Shown here in pieces: positions 16,425-25,689 of a stretch of DNA of 64,000 nucleotides. Source of the DNA: an uncultured Clostridia bacterium (GTDB lineage Bacteria; Bacillota; Clostridia; Christensenellales; CAG-917); the NCBI GenBank assembly GCA_944363035.1, contig CALVTS010000001.1, positions 128,691 through 192,690 of the forward strand. Reading direction: 5' to 3'. Within the stretch, counting starts at the first letter, position 1. Each line of letters starts with the position of its first letter. The notes beneath the pieces are model-generated. The model did no database searches and was not told the origin of the DNA. It saw only the letters and a program-made list of their open reading frames with translations. The translations under genes and the position numbers were made by a program.

Positions 16425-16895
16425 ATGAAAAAGATAGAAAGTTTCACCATAGATCACCTCGCCCTCTTGCCCGGACTGTATCTCAGCCGCCGCGACGAAA
16501 AGGATGGCGTCGCCGTCACCACTTTCGACCTGCGGTTCACCGCGCCCAACCGCGAACCCGCGATGGACATCGCCGCGCTCCACACCGTGGAACACCTTTT
16601 TGCCACCTACCTCAGAAACTCCGAGATAGCAAATGACGTGGTCTATTTCGGTCCCATGGGGTGCAGGACGGGATGCTATCTCCTCCTCTTCGGCGAAAAG
16701 ACTCCCGAGGACGCCCTCCCCGCAGTCCTGGACGCGTGCGACTATACCCTCAGCTTCGATGGAGAGATCCCCGGCGCGAAAGCCGCCGAATGCGGGAATT
16801 TCCTCGAACACAACCTCTCCCTCGCAAAATATTACGTCGCCCGCTATAAGTCCGAACTCCTGACCCACCGCCGCTTCACCTACCCGAGATCCTGA
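16425..16895 (+). CDS. luxS: S-ribosylhomocysteine lyase
   Basis: A 156-residue LuxS. It cleaves S-ribosylhomocysteine to homocysteine and the AI-2 precursor DPD in the activated methyl cycle. Metal ligands H53 and H57 (HTVEHLFATYLRN) and C123 (ECGNFLEHN), and catalytic C84 (CRTGCYL), are all present. The length is normal. GGGAGG lies about 12 bases before the ATG, a rather long spacing. It is monocistronic on the plus strand, divergent from the PPi-PFK operon, and closes with a terminator at 16924-16948. Confidence 0.96.
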   Translation: MKKIESFTIDHLALLPGLYLSRRDEKDGVAVTTFDLRFTAPNREPAMDIAALHTVEHLFATYLRNSEIANDVVYFGPMGCRTGCYLLLFGEKTPEDALPAVLDACDYTLSFDGEIPGAKAAECGNFLEHNLSLAKYYVARYKSELLTHRRFTYPRS

Positions 16896-16923
16896 CCGCC
16901 CTAAAACGGGATATCGAAACCCG

Positions 16924-16948
16924 AAAGCCGCTCGGATGAGCGGCTTTT
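16924..16948 (+). terminator. luxS terminator
   Basis: Stem AAAGCCGCTC/GAGCGGCTTT (loop GGAT) followed by TT, 28 bases after the luxS stop. Confidence 0.85.
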
Positions 16949-17019
16949 GTGAAGTGATGGGTGCGTCCTCTGACAGGGAAGTGTGGAAAATCCCTGTTTA
17001 TAGGGTTCCCGCCGTACTC

Positions 17020-18005
17020 TTCTTCGGGGGTGTGCCTGAACCCCACGTAGACTTATTTGGAGCGTGCTTGAACCCCACGTATACTTATTCAAAGTGTGCT
17101 TGAACTTCACGTGAACTTATTTGGAGTGGAGCCTGAGCTTTACGTCTCTTTTTCGGAGCGTGCTTGATTCCCACGTTCACTCATTCGGAGACGGAACTAC
17201 GCGCCGCTCAGCCAAACTTGCACAGCGGGCGTTTGCGCCCGCTCTTGCAAGTCGCGGCGCGTATCTGCGATCTCGCAAGCTAGATGAGAAATTAAGTAGA
17301 CACGGGCTCGGTGCGCGTCGAGTCGCCCTCCTCGCCCCGCGAGCGACGTTCGGTAAGTACTGGTATCCGCTTGATTATGTGAGTGCGAAACTCAAACCTT
17401 TTTCAAGAGGTGTTTTCATAAAGGCGCGATTTGCGCCTTTATGAAAAAGAAAATCCCGCATTTTAGGAGGAATGAACTCTATCCCGAGTGGGGGAGGAGT
17501 CCCGAAGGGGAGGAGGGGGTACAATACTTCCATGTTAGGGGACGTAAACTCCATTAAACAAGCCTGAATACGACGTGAACTTATTCAGAGTGTGTTTGAA
17601 CACGACGAATAAGTGCACGTGGGGTTCAATCTAATTTAATTTGAGGGTTACGTCCCGTGACAGGGAAATATTGTTGCCCCCTTCCTGCGGGTTTCCCCCA
17701 AAATCGTTCCCCCTTGAAAGGGAACCCACCATTTTGGGGGAAACCTTCGGCGCTCGGGCATGAGGGCTACCGAGGACGGCGCCTCTGCGGCGCCGCCATG
17801 TTATGCCGCTTGCAATGCGCCCGCTTCGCGAAGAGAGTGGCGCATTGCCGGCGCACTTTACGTCTCGCCCTCGGCACTCACTTCGTCGCCGCCGACTTGC
17901 AAGAGGGCTACACCCTGTGCAAGTTTGGCTAGGCGGCTCCACTCCGAATAAGTTTACGTGGAAGTCAAACACGCTCCGAATAAGTTCGCGTGGGGTTCGG
18001 AGAAA
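17020..18005. repeat. Repeat island 2 (modules B and A with flanking 32-bp units)
   Basis: No gene is present. The order is about four 32-bp units, module B reversed (about 17190-17570, with the hairpin TTTCATAAAGGCGC/GCGCCTTTATGAAA near 17415-17450), module A reversed (about 17610-17950), then inverted units. It fills the space between convergent luxS and pfkA, and ends where the pfkA 3' hairpin begins. Confidence 0.85.
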
Positions 18006-18028
18006 CCCTCGCTCCTACCCCAATCCGC

Positions 18029-18152
18029 TGAAAGGCGTCATTTGGATGAAGAGCGCGAAAAAGCCTCTGCCGAGAGGCGGAGCGTACACAGACGTACGTG
18101 AGCATCTACGGCAGAGGCTTTGACAAAGCTATTCGCCAAAATGGCGGCTTTA
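18029..18152 (-). ncRNA. Stop-codon-anchored 3' hairpin element (pfkA copy)
   Basis: This is homologous to 7112-7237. Inner stems AAAGCC/GGCTTT (18060/18116) and CTGCCG/CGGCAG (18067/18109) replace AGCGCC/GGCGCT and CTGTCG/CGACAG of the mgsA copy, so both arms changed together. The outer stem (18029-18045 with 18136-18152) is imperfect and includes the pfkA TAA. The apical sequence GCGTAC-N6-GTACGT is retained. On the minus strand GGCTTTTTCG after the inner stem resembles a terminator. Confidence 0.65.
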
Positions 18153-19139
18153 TTTGCTTATGGTCGTGGCAAGCGCGAACAGATTATCATCAAAATTCTT
18201 CTTCGCTTTCAGGGCTTCGATGACGTTCATGTCGATGGTGTCGCTGCCGTGGACGCCGACGACTCTGCCGCTCTGACCACACTCGATGAGCTCGACTGCG
18301 CGCGCCGCAAGACGGCTGGCGAGGACGCGGTCGAACATGGAGGGGGTGCCGCCGCGCTGTATGTAGCTGAGCGCGACATGGTTGACAGTCCTGCCCGTGG
18401 AGGCTTTCACCTTCTCACGCAGTTCGTCTTTGAGGTCGTTCCTGCCCTCGGCGAGGACGATGATGGTGGAAGTCTTGCCCTTGTCGAAGCCCTTCTTGAC
18501 GCTTGCCGCTATGGCGTCCACATCCGTGGGGGCTTCGGGGAGGATGACGTATTCCGCGCCGCCGGCGAGAGCGGTCTTCAACGCGATGTCGCCGCAGTGT
18601 CTGCCCATGACTTCGAGGATCATGATCCTGTCGTGGGAGGTGATGGTGTCGCGGAGTTTGAGCATGGCGTCGAGCACGGTGTTGCAAGCGGTGTCGAAGC
18701 CGATGGTGTAGTCGGTGTATCCCATATCGTTGTCGATGGTGCCGGGGATGCCGATGACGTTGACGTCCGTGAGCTGATGCAGGTCGTTGACGCCGTGGAA
18801 GGAGCCGTCGCCGCCGATGACGATGAGGTTGTTGATGCCGCGCTTCAAAAGATTCTGCGCCGCTGCCTGAACGACCTCGGGTTTCTTGAACTCGTCCGTC
18901 CTGCCCGTGCGGAGGATGGTGCCGCCGGTGTGGACGCAGTTGGAAACGCTGCCGTACGGCATCTCGATGATGTCGTCCTCAATGAGCCCGACATAACCGT
19001 GGCGCACGCCGTAGACTTCATAGCCCTTGCTGAGGGCGTAACGGACGGCAGTCCTGATGCAGGCGTTCATGCCGGAAGAGTCGCCGCCGCTGGTAAGGAT
19101 CGCGAGTTTTTTTGCCTGTTTGGTTGCATTCTTAGCCAT
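18150..19139 (-). CDS. pfkA: ATP-dependent 6-phosphofructokinase
   Basis: A 329-residue bacterial-type PFK, the committed glycolytic step. ATP use is indicated by GGDGS (109-113) and by PGTIDND with Gly rather than the Lys of PPi enzymes. Other family elements are LTSGGDSSGMN, EVMGRHCGDIA and LSYIQRGGTPS, and length is standard. GGAGG is 7 bases before the ATG. The promoter is at 19210-19238, giving a leader of about 65 bases with GC-rich hairpins. The stop codon is part of the 18029-18152 hairpin. Confidence 0.96.
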   Translation of the reverse strand: MAKNATKQAKKLAILTSGGDSSGMNACIRTAVRYALSKGYEVYGVRHGYVGLIEDDIIEMPYGSVSNCVHTGGTILRTGRTDEFKKPEVVQAAAQNLLKRGINNLIVIGGDGSFHGVNDLHQLTDVNVIGIPGTIDNDMGYTDYTIGFDTACNTVLDAMLKLRDTITSHDRIMILEVMGRHCGDIALKTALAGGAEYVILPEAPTDVDAIAASVKKGFDKGKTSTIIVLAEGRNDLKDELREKVKASTGRTVNHVALSYIQRGGTPSMFDRVLASRLAARAVELIECGQSGRVVGVHGSDTIDMNVIEALKAKKNFDDNLFALATTISK

Positions 19140-19209
19140 ATTAACCTCCGGGGCGGATGTCCCCGTTTAATCCGTATATGGTTGCGCGCTCGCGCGCACA
19201 CCTGAGGAC

Positions 19210-19238
19210 ATTATATCCGCAGAAAGTTAGATTGTAAA
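19210..19238 (-). promoter_or_regulatory. pfkA promoter
   Basis: TTTACA (19233-19238), 17 bases, TATAAT (19210-19215) on the minus strand. Confidence 0.8.
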
Positions 19239-19273
19239 GCAAAATCCGCCCCACTCCCCTCCGAAACGCAAAG

Positions 19274-19308
19274 AAAAGGAGCGGAAATTTTTTCCTTCCG
19301 CTCCTTTT
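19274..19308. terminator. dnaE terminator
   Basis: A 13-bp stem (19274-19286 with 19296-19308) carries A/T tracts on both outer sides and lies 22 bases past the dnaE stop. Confidence 0.85.
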
Positions 19309-19329
19309 TCCCGAATATCTGCTTTTTTC

Positions 19330-22300
19330 CTATTTCGCGGGGGCGTAGCGTACTCTGTCCTCCCCCACGAGATTGGCGATGCGGCTGAGTAGTTCCTCGT
19401 TGGGCTCCACTTTCTGACGGAACTCGCGCAGGCACATCCTGCCGTCCTTGCCCTTCATCTGGGCGCGCACGGGCACATCTCCCGGGAACATGGCGAGAAG
19501 CCCCGTGACTATCTTGGTCATGGCGGGATCGTCCACCAGCACGTATATCACTCCCGAGCGGGTGACGTCCGTACGTTTTTTCGCGCCGTTCTCCCATATC
19601 TCCAGCCTTTCGAGGGAGAGCTTGGGCTCGCTCTCGTCCCTGAGGTCCAGCTTGCCGTACGCTTTCACGGGGACGTCGGACTCCAAAAGACTGCCGTAGC
19701 TCTCGTATGCGCGGGGATACATGGAAAACGCGACGCTCCCCTCTCTGTCTTCCAGCCTGCCCACGGCGAAACGCTGTTGTTTGCCCGTCATCTTGCGCTC
19801 GTGAGATTCCACTATGCACCCCATGCACACCGTCTTTCCCGTGAGTTCGCGGTTGAGCACCGAGATCTCCTCGCCGTTTTCGTCATAGTCTTTGACATAG
19901 AGCATGGAGGTCACGAAGGTGAACTCGTGCTTGGTGTCCGCATAGTCGTCGAGAGGATGTCCGCTGACATACATCCCGAGCACCTCTTTCTCGCCCGCGA
20001 GCAGTTGCATGGTGTCGTACTCCGCGAGCTCGGTATATTTCACCGTCACGTCCTCGATGAGGGAATCAAAGAGGGAAAGCTGTCCTTCCACCTGATTTTT
20101 CTTGTCTGCGGCGACCGCGTCCATGATGCGCTCGTAGGACGCCATCAGAGTGGAACGCGTCTTCCCGAAGCAGTCGAACGCTCCGCCCTTGATGAGGCTC
20201 TCCACCATGCGCTTGTTCACTTGTCCGGAACATCTTTCGGTGAAATCGCGCAGGTCGGTGAAAGCGCCTCCCCGCTCGCGCTCGCCGAGGACGTACTCCA
20301 TCGCCTGTTCCCCCACGTTCTTGATGCCCATCAGTCCGTAACGCACGTTGCCGTCCTCGATGGAGAATACCTTGCGGGAACGGTTGATGTCGGGCGCAAG
20401 AATCTTCACCCCTGTGCGGCGGAGGTAGTTGATGTAGTGCTTGACTTCATCCGCGTTGGTGATGCGGTTGTTGATGACCGCGGTGATGAAGTGGGTGGGA
20501 TAATAACATTTGAGCCATGCGGTCTGATAGGCGAGCACGGCATAAGCCGCCGCGTGGGACTTGTTGAACGCGTAACTCGCGAATTTGAGTATCTGTTCAA
20601 AGAGCTCCTCCGCTATCTCCTTGCTCACTCCGTTCGCCACCGCGCCCGGGATATGCCGCTTTGTCGTGTCGTCCGCGAGCACGCCGCCGTTGATGAATAT
20701 GTCCTTTTGCTGCATGAGGACGTCAAGTTTCTTTTTCGCGATACTGCGCCTCATGATGTCCGCGCCGCCGAAGGAATAGCCCGCCACTTTCTGCGCTATC
20801 TGCATGACCTGTTCCTGATAGACTATGCACCCGTAGGTATTTTCGAGGACGGACCTCAACAGCGGATGAGCGTAGTGCACGGAGGAGGGGTCCCTTTTCC
20901 CGCGGATGAACATATCCAAAAACTGCATGGGACCGGGGCGGTACATGGAAATGCCCGCCATGACGTCTTCGAGATTGGTGGGCTGGAGCTGCATCATGAA
21001 TTTTTTCATGCCGCCGCCCTCGAGCTGGAAGACCGCCTCGCAGTCCCCGCCCGCGATGAGCGCATAGACGTTGGGATCCTCATATCCCAGCTTGCCGAAG
21101 TCCACCTCCACGCCCTTGTCCTCTTTGACGTACTTCACCGCCTCGCTGATGTCGGTGAGGGTCTTCAAGCCGAGGAAGTCCATTTTGAGGAGCCCCTGCG
21201 CCTCCACCATGGTCTTGTCGAACTGGGTGGTGATGTCGTTGCCGTTGCGGGAAAGGGGGACGTGCTCCACGATGGGATCCCCGCAGATGACGACGCCCGC
21301 CGCGTGCATGGAAGTCTGACGAGGCATACCTTCGAGCTCTATCGCGGTGTCTACGACCTTTTTCGCTGTGGGATTGGTGCGGTAGAGCGCGGCGAAATCC
21401 TCCGAATAGAGGCTGCTCCCCGGGGTGAGGCACTGCTTCAGGAGCACCTTGCCCACCGGGATGTCCTTCACCCAGTTGTTGGCGTCGGAATAGGGCACGT
21501 CGTAGACCCTCGCGACATCCTTGACCGCCGCCTTCGCGCTCATCGTGGAATAGGCGATGATCTGCGCCACGTTGGGCGCGCCGTATTTGCCCACGACGTA
21601 CTCGATGATCTCCGGACGGCGCACGAAACAGAAGTCGATGTCGAAGTCGGGCATGGACACCCTCTCCTCCGAAAGGAACCTTTCGAAAAGCAGACTGTAT
21701 TTTAGGGGATCCACGTCCGTGATGCCTATGGAATACGCCACCAGACTGCCCACGCCGCTCCCCCTCCCGGGTCCCACAGGGATGCCCATGTTCTTCGCCG
21801 CGTTGACGAAATCCCAGACTATCAGGAAGTAGTCGTTGAAGCCGCACCTGTCGATGACGCCGAGCTCGTGATCCAGCCTCTGCTTTATCTCGGGAGTGAT
21901 GACGTCATAGCGGCGGTGTATCCTCTCCCACGCGAGGTCGTGGAGATACTGCCTCGCGTCTCTGCCGTTCATATCCTCCGTCTCGAAGTGCGGGATGAAG
22001 GTCTTCTTGTATTTGACCACGAAATAGTCCCCGTCCACCTTGTCGGCGATCTCCTTCGTGCTCTCGATGGCTTCGGGGATCCAGGAGAAGAGTTCCTCCA
22101 TCTCCTCCCCGCTTTTGAGATAGAAATTGTCGTTTGCAAAGCGGGCTCCTGCGGGATCCGTCTTTTTGCATTGCAGGTTTATGCACATCATGGTGTCCTG
22201 CGTGTCGGCGTCGGAGCGGCGCAGATAGTGCGCGTCGTTGGTGGCGACCACCTTGACCCCTATCTCCCGCGCGAGGGAGACGAGCGGGCGCAGGATACGC

Positions 22301-22896
22301 CTCTGTTCCTCGAGACCGTGGTCTTGCAGTTCGATGTAAAAATCCCCCTCCTCGAACATCCCTTTGAGGCGGAGCGCATACTCTTTCGCGCCTTCGTAGT
22401 CGTTTTTGAGCAGGAGTTGGGGTATCCTGCCCGCAAGACACGCCGAACAGCAGATGAGCCCCTCGGAATACCGCGAAAGGAGGTCGAGGTCTATCCTAGG
22501 CTTGACATAAAATCCGTCCACAAAGGAGACTGTGGACAGCTTCATCAGATTTTTGTACCCCGTGAGATTTTTGGCGAGCAGGATGAGATGATCCCTCCTG
22601 TGCATGGTCTCGGGGGTCTTCACGCGGTAGTCCTCCGCGACATAAAACTCACTGCCGATGATGGGTTTGAGCCCCGCCGCGCGCATGGCGGAAACGAATG
22701 TGTGCACGCCGTAAAGATTGCCGTGATCGGTGATGGCGCACGCCGTCATGCCCATATCTTTCAACGCCTGAGTGAGGGGCGAGATGTGCAGGATCTTATC
22801 CTTTTCCTCGTCGGAAAGCACGCTCTGATTCAGCCTTATCGCGCCGTCGAGGAGGCTGTATTCGCTGTGTACGTGAAGATGTACGAAATCGCTCAT
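19330..22896 (-). CDS. dnaE: DNA polymerase III subunit alpha (DnaE)
   Basis: An 1188-residue replicative/lagging-strand polymerase of the DnaE1 type. It starts with a PHP domain (HVHSEYSLLDGA, ITDHGNLYG), has the palm catalytic aspartates in MPDFDIDF and PGRGSGVGSLVAYS, the TSMHAAGVVI segment, a helix-hairpin-helix region and a C-terminal OB fold (near KTVCMGCIVESHE). Length is near that of other Firmicute DnaE. It follows whiA by 22 bases with AAAGGATAAAGAG as RBS and is the last gene of the PHP-whiA-dnaE unit, ending in a terminator. Confidence 0.97.
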   Translation of the reverse strand: MSDFVHLHVHSEYSLLDGAIRLNQSVLSDEEKDKILHISPLTQALKDMGMTACAITDHGNLYGVHTFVSAMRAAGLKPIIGSEFYVAEDYRVKTPETMHRRDHLILLAKNLTGYKNLMKLSTVSFVDGFYVKPRIDLDLLSRYSEGLICCSACLAGRIPQLLLKNDYEGAKEYALRLKGMFEEGDFYIELQDHGLEEQRRILRPLVSLAREIGVKVVATNDAHYLRRSDADTQDTMMCINLQCKKTDPAGARFANDNFYLKSGEEMEELFSWIPEAIESTKEIADKVDGDYFVVKYKKTFIPHFETEDMNGRDARQYLHDLAWERIHRRYDVITPEIKQRLDHELGVIDRCGFNDYFLIVWDFVNAAKNMGIPVGPGRGSGVGSLVAYSIGITDVDPLKYSLLFERFLSEERVSMPDFDIDFCFVRRPEIIEYVVGKYGAPNVAQIIAYSTMSAKAAVKDVARVYDVPYSDANNWVKDIPVGKVLLKQCLTPGSSLYSEDFAALYRTNPTAKKVVDTAIELEGMPRQTSMHAAGVVICGDPIVEHVPLSRNGNDITTQFDKTMVEAQGLLKMDFLGLKTLTDISEAVKYVKEDKGVEVDFGKLGYEDPNVYALIAGGDCEAVFQLEGGGMKKFMMQLQPTNLEDVMAGISMYRPGPMQFLDMFIRGKRDPSSVHYAHPLLRSVLENTYGCIVYQEQVMQIAQKVAGYSFGGADIMRRSIAKKKLDVLMQQKDIFINGGVLADDTTKRHIPGAVANGVSKEIAEELFEQILKFASYAFNKSHAAAYAVLAYQTAWLKCYYPTHFITAVINNRITNADEVKHYINYLRRTGVKILAPDINRSRKVFSIEDGNVRYGLMGIKNVGEQAMEYVLGERERGGAFTDLRDFTERCSGQVNKRMVESLIKGGAFDCFGKTRSTLMASYERIMDAVAADKKNQVEGQLSLFDSLIEDVTVKYTELAEYDTMQLLAGEKEVLGMYVSGHPLDDYADTKHEFTFVTSMLYVKDYDENGEEISVLNRELTGKTVCMGCIVESHERKMTGKQQRFAVGRLEDREGSVAFSMYPRAYESYGSLLESDVPVKAYGKLDLRDESEPKLSLERLEIWENGAKKRTDVTRSGVIYVLVDDPAMTKIVTGLLAMFPGDVPVRAQMKGKDGRMCLREFRQKVEPNEELLSRIANLVGEDRVRYAPAK

Positions 22897-22918
22897 TTTT
22901 TCTCTTTATCCTTTGTCC

Positions 22919-23863
22919 TTACTCTGCGCCGCCCTTTTCCTCGGCTATCTGCGCCAGCTTGCGCAGACGGTGATTGAGACAGCTCTTGCTCACTCCCAGT
23001 ATCTCGGCAAGCTCGCTCAGGCTCGCCTGCGGATATTCCATCCTCGCATTCGCCGTATCGCGGAGGGCGGGAGTGAGAGATTCCAACCCCACGCTCTCCT
23101 CGATGGCTCCTATCTCCATCAGTCTGCGGGAGGCGGCGGCGTAGGTCTTGTCAAGATTCGCCGCCTCGCAGATGGTCACTCTGTTGATGCTGTTCGCTGT
23201 CTCGCGCTCGTCGATTATGCTTTTGAGTTTCAGCACGCTCTCCGCAAGCCCGAGGACAGCCAGGACGGAAAGTATCTCCTCTTTGTCTTTGAGATACACC
23301 AACCTCAGCGCTCCTCTTTCGCTCACTTTGGCGTGCACTCCCTCCTTTTCGAGCAGAGCGGCGAGCTCGGCGGCGTAGTCGTCGCCGTCCACCGCGAATT
23401 CGAAATGATAGCCCTCTCTCTTTTCCTCATCCCCCTCCGAGGACGGGACATAGACGCTCCCGCACACCAGAAAGAGACCTTTGAGATAGCTCTCTGCCGT
23501 GCGGCGGGTCTCCCTCGCAAACGACGGGATGCCCCCTTCGGCAAGGGCGAGATCCTCCACCGCCTGCGCCGCAAAGCCGGTGGGCACCGAAACGGAGAAC
23601 GCCGTGCTCCCCCTTTTCATGCCCGCTTTGACGTGTTCTGCCGAGATCTCGAACTCGGTGGGATACATGGTCTTCAACAATTCCACCACCGCGAGGCACT
23701 CGGCATACGAGGACAGCCCGAACACCAGATTGCGCCGTCTGCCTACGATGTGGATATACCCGCCCTGCTTCGCCGCCGCAGACAGGAACGCACGCACTTC
23801 GCGCGGGTCTTTCGGCAAAACGGTGAGCAGTTCGCTTTCGACATTATCTTTGAATGACGCCAT
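22919..23863 (-). CDS. whiA: DNA-binding protein WhiA
   Basis: A 314-residue WhiA. Residues ~1-200 form the degenerate LAGLIDADG-like domain and the C-terminus carries the helix-turn-helix LSELAEILGVSKSCLNHRLRKL. In Firmicutes WhiA affects chromosome segregation and division; in actinobacteria it is a sporulation regulator. The conserved NRVTICEAANLDKT stretch before the HTH is clear. The gene follows the PHP gene by 10 bases with GAGAGG as RBS. The rapZ/yvcK genes usually next to whiA are absent; here PHP precedes and dnaE follows. Confidence 0.95.
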   Translation of the reverse strand: MASFKDNVESELLTVLPKDPREVRAFLSAAAKQGGYIHIVGRRRNLVFGLSSYAECLAVVELLKTMYPTEFEISAEHVKAGMKRGSTAFSVSVPTGFAAQAVEDLALAEGGIPSFARETRRTAESYLKGLFLVCGSVYVPSSEGDEEKREGYHFEFAVDGDDYAAELAALLEKEGVHAKVSERGALRLVYLKDKEEILSVLAVLGLAESVLKLKSIIDERETANSINRVTICEAANLDKTYAAASRRLMEIGAIEESVGLESLTPALRDTANARMEYPQASLSELAEILGVSKSCLNHRLRKLAQIAEEKGGAE

Positions 23864-23873
23864 GTTTATCCTC

Positions 23874-24638
23874 TCATTTCGTAGCGATAAAATCTTTTTT
23901 AGGGTGAAACTCCGCTTTCGCTCCCATGCCGACCACCCGTTCTTCCTCTATGCCGTGACGCTTGATGAACTCCTCCGTCCGAGGGAACGCCCCCACTCCC
24001 TTTGCAGAGTGCGCGTCCGAGCCCAGGATGAACTTCACCCCCGAGGCTATCACTTCGTCGGCGTAGGCTTCCAGCGCGTCGATGTGCTTTTCGTTGAGCT
24101 CCACATATATCCCTTTCTCGGCGGCAAGGCGGCATATCGCGGCGGCGTCCACGGGGGCTCTGTGCCCGAGGTGGCACAATACGTCCACGGGATATCTGCG
24201 CATTGCCGCGAGCCATGCGCGGGTGTTGAGCGCCTTCAACTTCTCTTTCGCACGCTTGCTCCCCCAGCCGTTGACGAGCAGGAAGGAGGGAGCCTTCGCA
24301 ATATAGCGCAAAGAAAGGAAGCGATGGAATCCGACCACCAGCACGTCGCAGGCGCGGATCATCTCGTCGGGGACGTCAAGCGTTCCGTCCTCCCCCGTTA
24401 TGCTCCCCTCTATGCCTGAGAGCACTCTCACCCTCCCCTCGTCGCGGAGCTTTGCGATCTCGGTCTGTTGCGCGCGGAATTTTTCCTCGGTCTGCCGAAA
24501 CATGAAGCTCCCGCACCCGTGGTCGGCAATGGCTATCTCAGACAGTCCCGCCTCCTCGGCGCGGCGCGCCATAGCGGCGACGGTATCCCGTCCGTCGCTT
24601 GCGCGGGTGTGCATATGATAGTCGCCGAAAATGCCCAT
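23874..24638 (-). CDS. PHP-domain phosphoesterase
   Basis: A 254-residue YcdX-type PHP protein. Metal-binding motifs are DYHMHTRASDGRD at the N-terminus, IADHGC, GIEGSI, CHLGHRAPVD and the late LGSDAHSAKG. Such proteins are Zn- or Mn-dependent phosphoesterases (histidinol-phosphatase-like); the substrate is unknown. A PHP gene next to whiA/murB is a recurrent Clostridia arrangement. It has GAGGGG as RBS and its own extended -10 box, so the PHP-whiA-dnaE group can be transcribed apart from murB. Confidence 0.9.
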   Translation of the reverse strand: MGIFGDYHMHTRASDGRDTVAAMARRAEEAGLSEIAIADHGCGSFMFRQTEEKFRAQQTEIAKLRDEGRVRVLSGIEGSITGEDGTLDVPDEMIRACDVLVVGFHRFLSLRYIAKAPSFLLVNGWGSKRAKEKLKALNTRAWLAAMRRYPVDVLCHLGHRAPVDAAAICRLAAEKGIYVELNEKHIDALEAYADEVIASGVKFILGSDAHSAKGVGAFPRTEEFIKRHGIEEERVVGMGAKAEFHPKKDFIATK

Positions 24639-24700
24639 GTTCCCCTCTGTTTAGCCGCATCGCGGGATCGTGCGCGTGCGCGGAAAACGGTTGTTGGAAT

Positions 24701-24709
24701 ATTATATCA
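24701..24709 (-). promoter_or_regulatory. Extended -10 promoter for the PHP-whiA-dnaE operon
   Basis: On the minus strand TGATATAAT forms an extended -10 about 60 bases before the PHP start; no good -35 box is visible. Confidence 0.55.
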
Positions 24710-24719
24710 CAAAATGTCC

Positions 24720-25643
24720 TCAAAAAGGCAGATCGTCCGAAAGATGTTCAAATTCATTTTCCAGCCGTATGCCGAAAAGTTCCTCGACGCGGGCGCGCGC
24801 AAGCTCCGCGAGCCTCAAAAAATCTCTTGCGCTTCCTCCCCCGACGTTGACGATGAACCCTGCGTGCACGCGGGATATCTCCGCGCCTCCCTCTCTTATC
24901 CCCTTCAATCCCGCCTCCTCGATGAGCGCTCCCGCAGGCGCAATGCTCCTCTTGAACACGCTCCCGCAAGAGGGCGCGCGCGGTTGATGTTTGCGGCGCA
25001 GAGCGAGATATCCCCTCCTCTTTCTCTCCCCCTCTTCCGCACTCATGAACGGGAAACGGAATGTCGCGACGAGCACGAACCCCTCCGTCCCCCTGCGATA
25101 GCCGAACGGTATCTCCTCCCTTTTCATCGCTCGGACTTCCCCCGTGGAGGGGTCTGCGACTTCCGCCTCAAAAAGGATATCCGCCGTCTTGGAGCCGAAC
25201 GCCCCCGCGTTCATCCTCACCATCCCTCCGACGGTGGCGGGCACTCCCGCAAGAAATTCCGCTCCGCCGCAACCGTACCGCCTGCACGCCGCGATGAGCG
25301 CGGCTACGCCCGCGCCGCACTCCGCCCTGAGGTACACCCCGCTTGCGTCCTCGTCCACGCGCTCTATCCCGACAAGACGGGAGGTGAGCAATACGGGGCG
25401 GGATACCTCCCCGTCCGCCATCACGGTGTTGCTCCCCCCTCCCAGGATGTACACCTCGCCGCGCTCCTCCTCTGTGCACGCCCTCCAAAACTCCGCCGCG
25501 CACCCGACGCAAGCGGGCAGATATACCCTCTCGCACACGCCGCCCCCTCTGTAAGTGGTGAGTTTCTCCGCCGACATCCCATGAAGCACCGCCGCTCCCG
25601 CGCGCACCGCCCGCGCGTCCGTCTCTCTGTAAAGACTTTCCAT
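24720..25643 (-). CDS. murB: UDP-N-acetylenolpyruvoylglucosamine reductase
   Basis: A 307-residue MurB, which reduces UDP-GlcNAc-enolpyruvate to UDP-MurNAc for peptidoglycan. FAD-binding and catalytic motifs are LGGGSNTVM, FLAGVPATVGGMVRMNAGAFG, and the proton-donor Ser in SCGSVFKR; a late SRVHAGFIVN precedes the end. The start at 25643 is chosen because TATAAT lies exactly 6 bases upstream and no RBS exists, implying a leaderless mRNA; the longer frame runs into repeat DNA. The C-terminal segment is that of a type II (shorter) MurB. Confidence 0.93.
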   Translation of the reverse strand: MESLYRETDARAVRAGAAVLHGMSAEKLTTYRGGGVCERVYLPACVGCAAEFWRACTEEERGEVYILGGGSNTVMADGEVSRPVLLTSRLVGIERVDEDASGVYLRAECGAGVAALIAACRRYGCGGAEFLAGVPATVGGMVRMNAGAFGSKTADILFEAEVADPSTGEVRAMKREEIPFGYRRGTEGFVLVATFRFPFMSAEEGERKRRGYLALRRKHQPRAPSCGSVFKRSIAPAGALIEEAGLKGIREGGAEISRVHAGFIVNVGGGSARDFLRLAELARARVEELFGIRLENEFEHLSDDLPF

Positions 25644-25649
25644 ACGCGC

Positions 25650-25655
25650 ATTATA
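25650..25655 (-). promoter_or_regulatory. murB -10 box (leaderless)
   Basis: TATAAT on the minus strand, 6 bases before the murB ATG. The -35 region is poor. Confidence 0.55.
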
Positions 25656-25689
25656 TGCGCCCCGCACCCCGTATGCGTACATCGACGGA

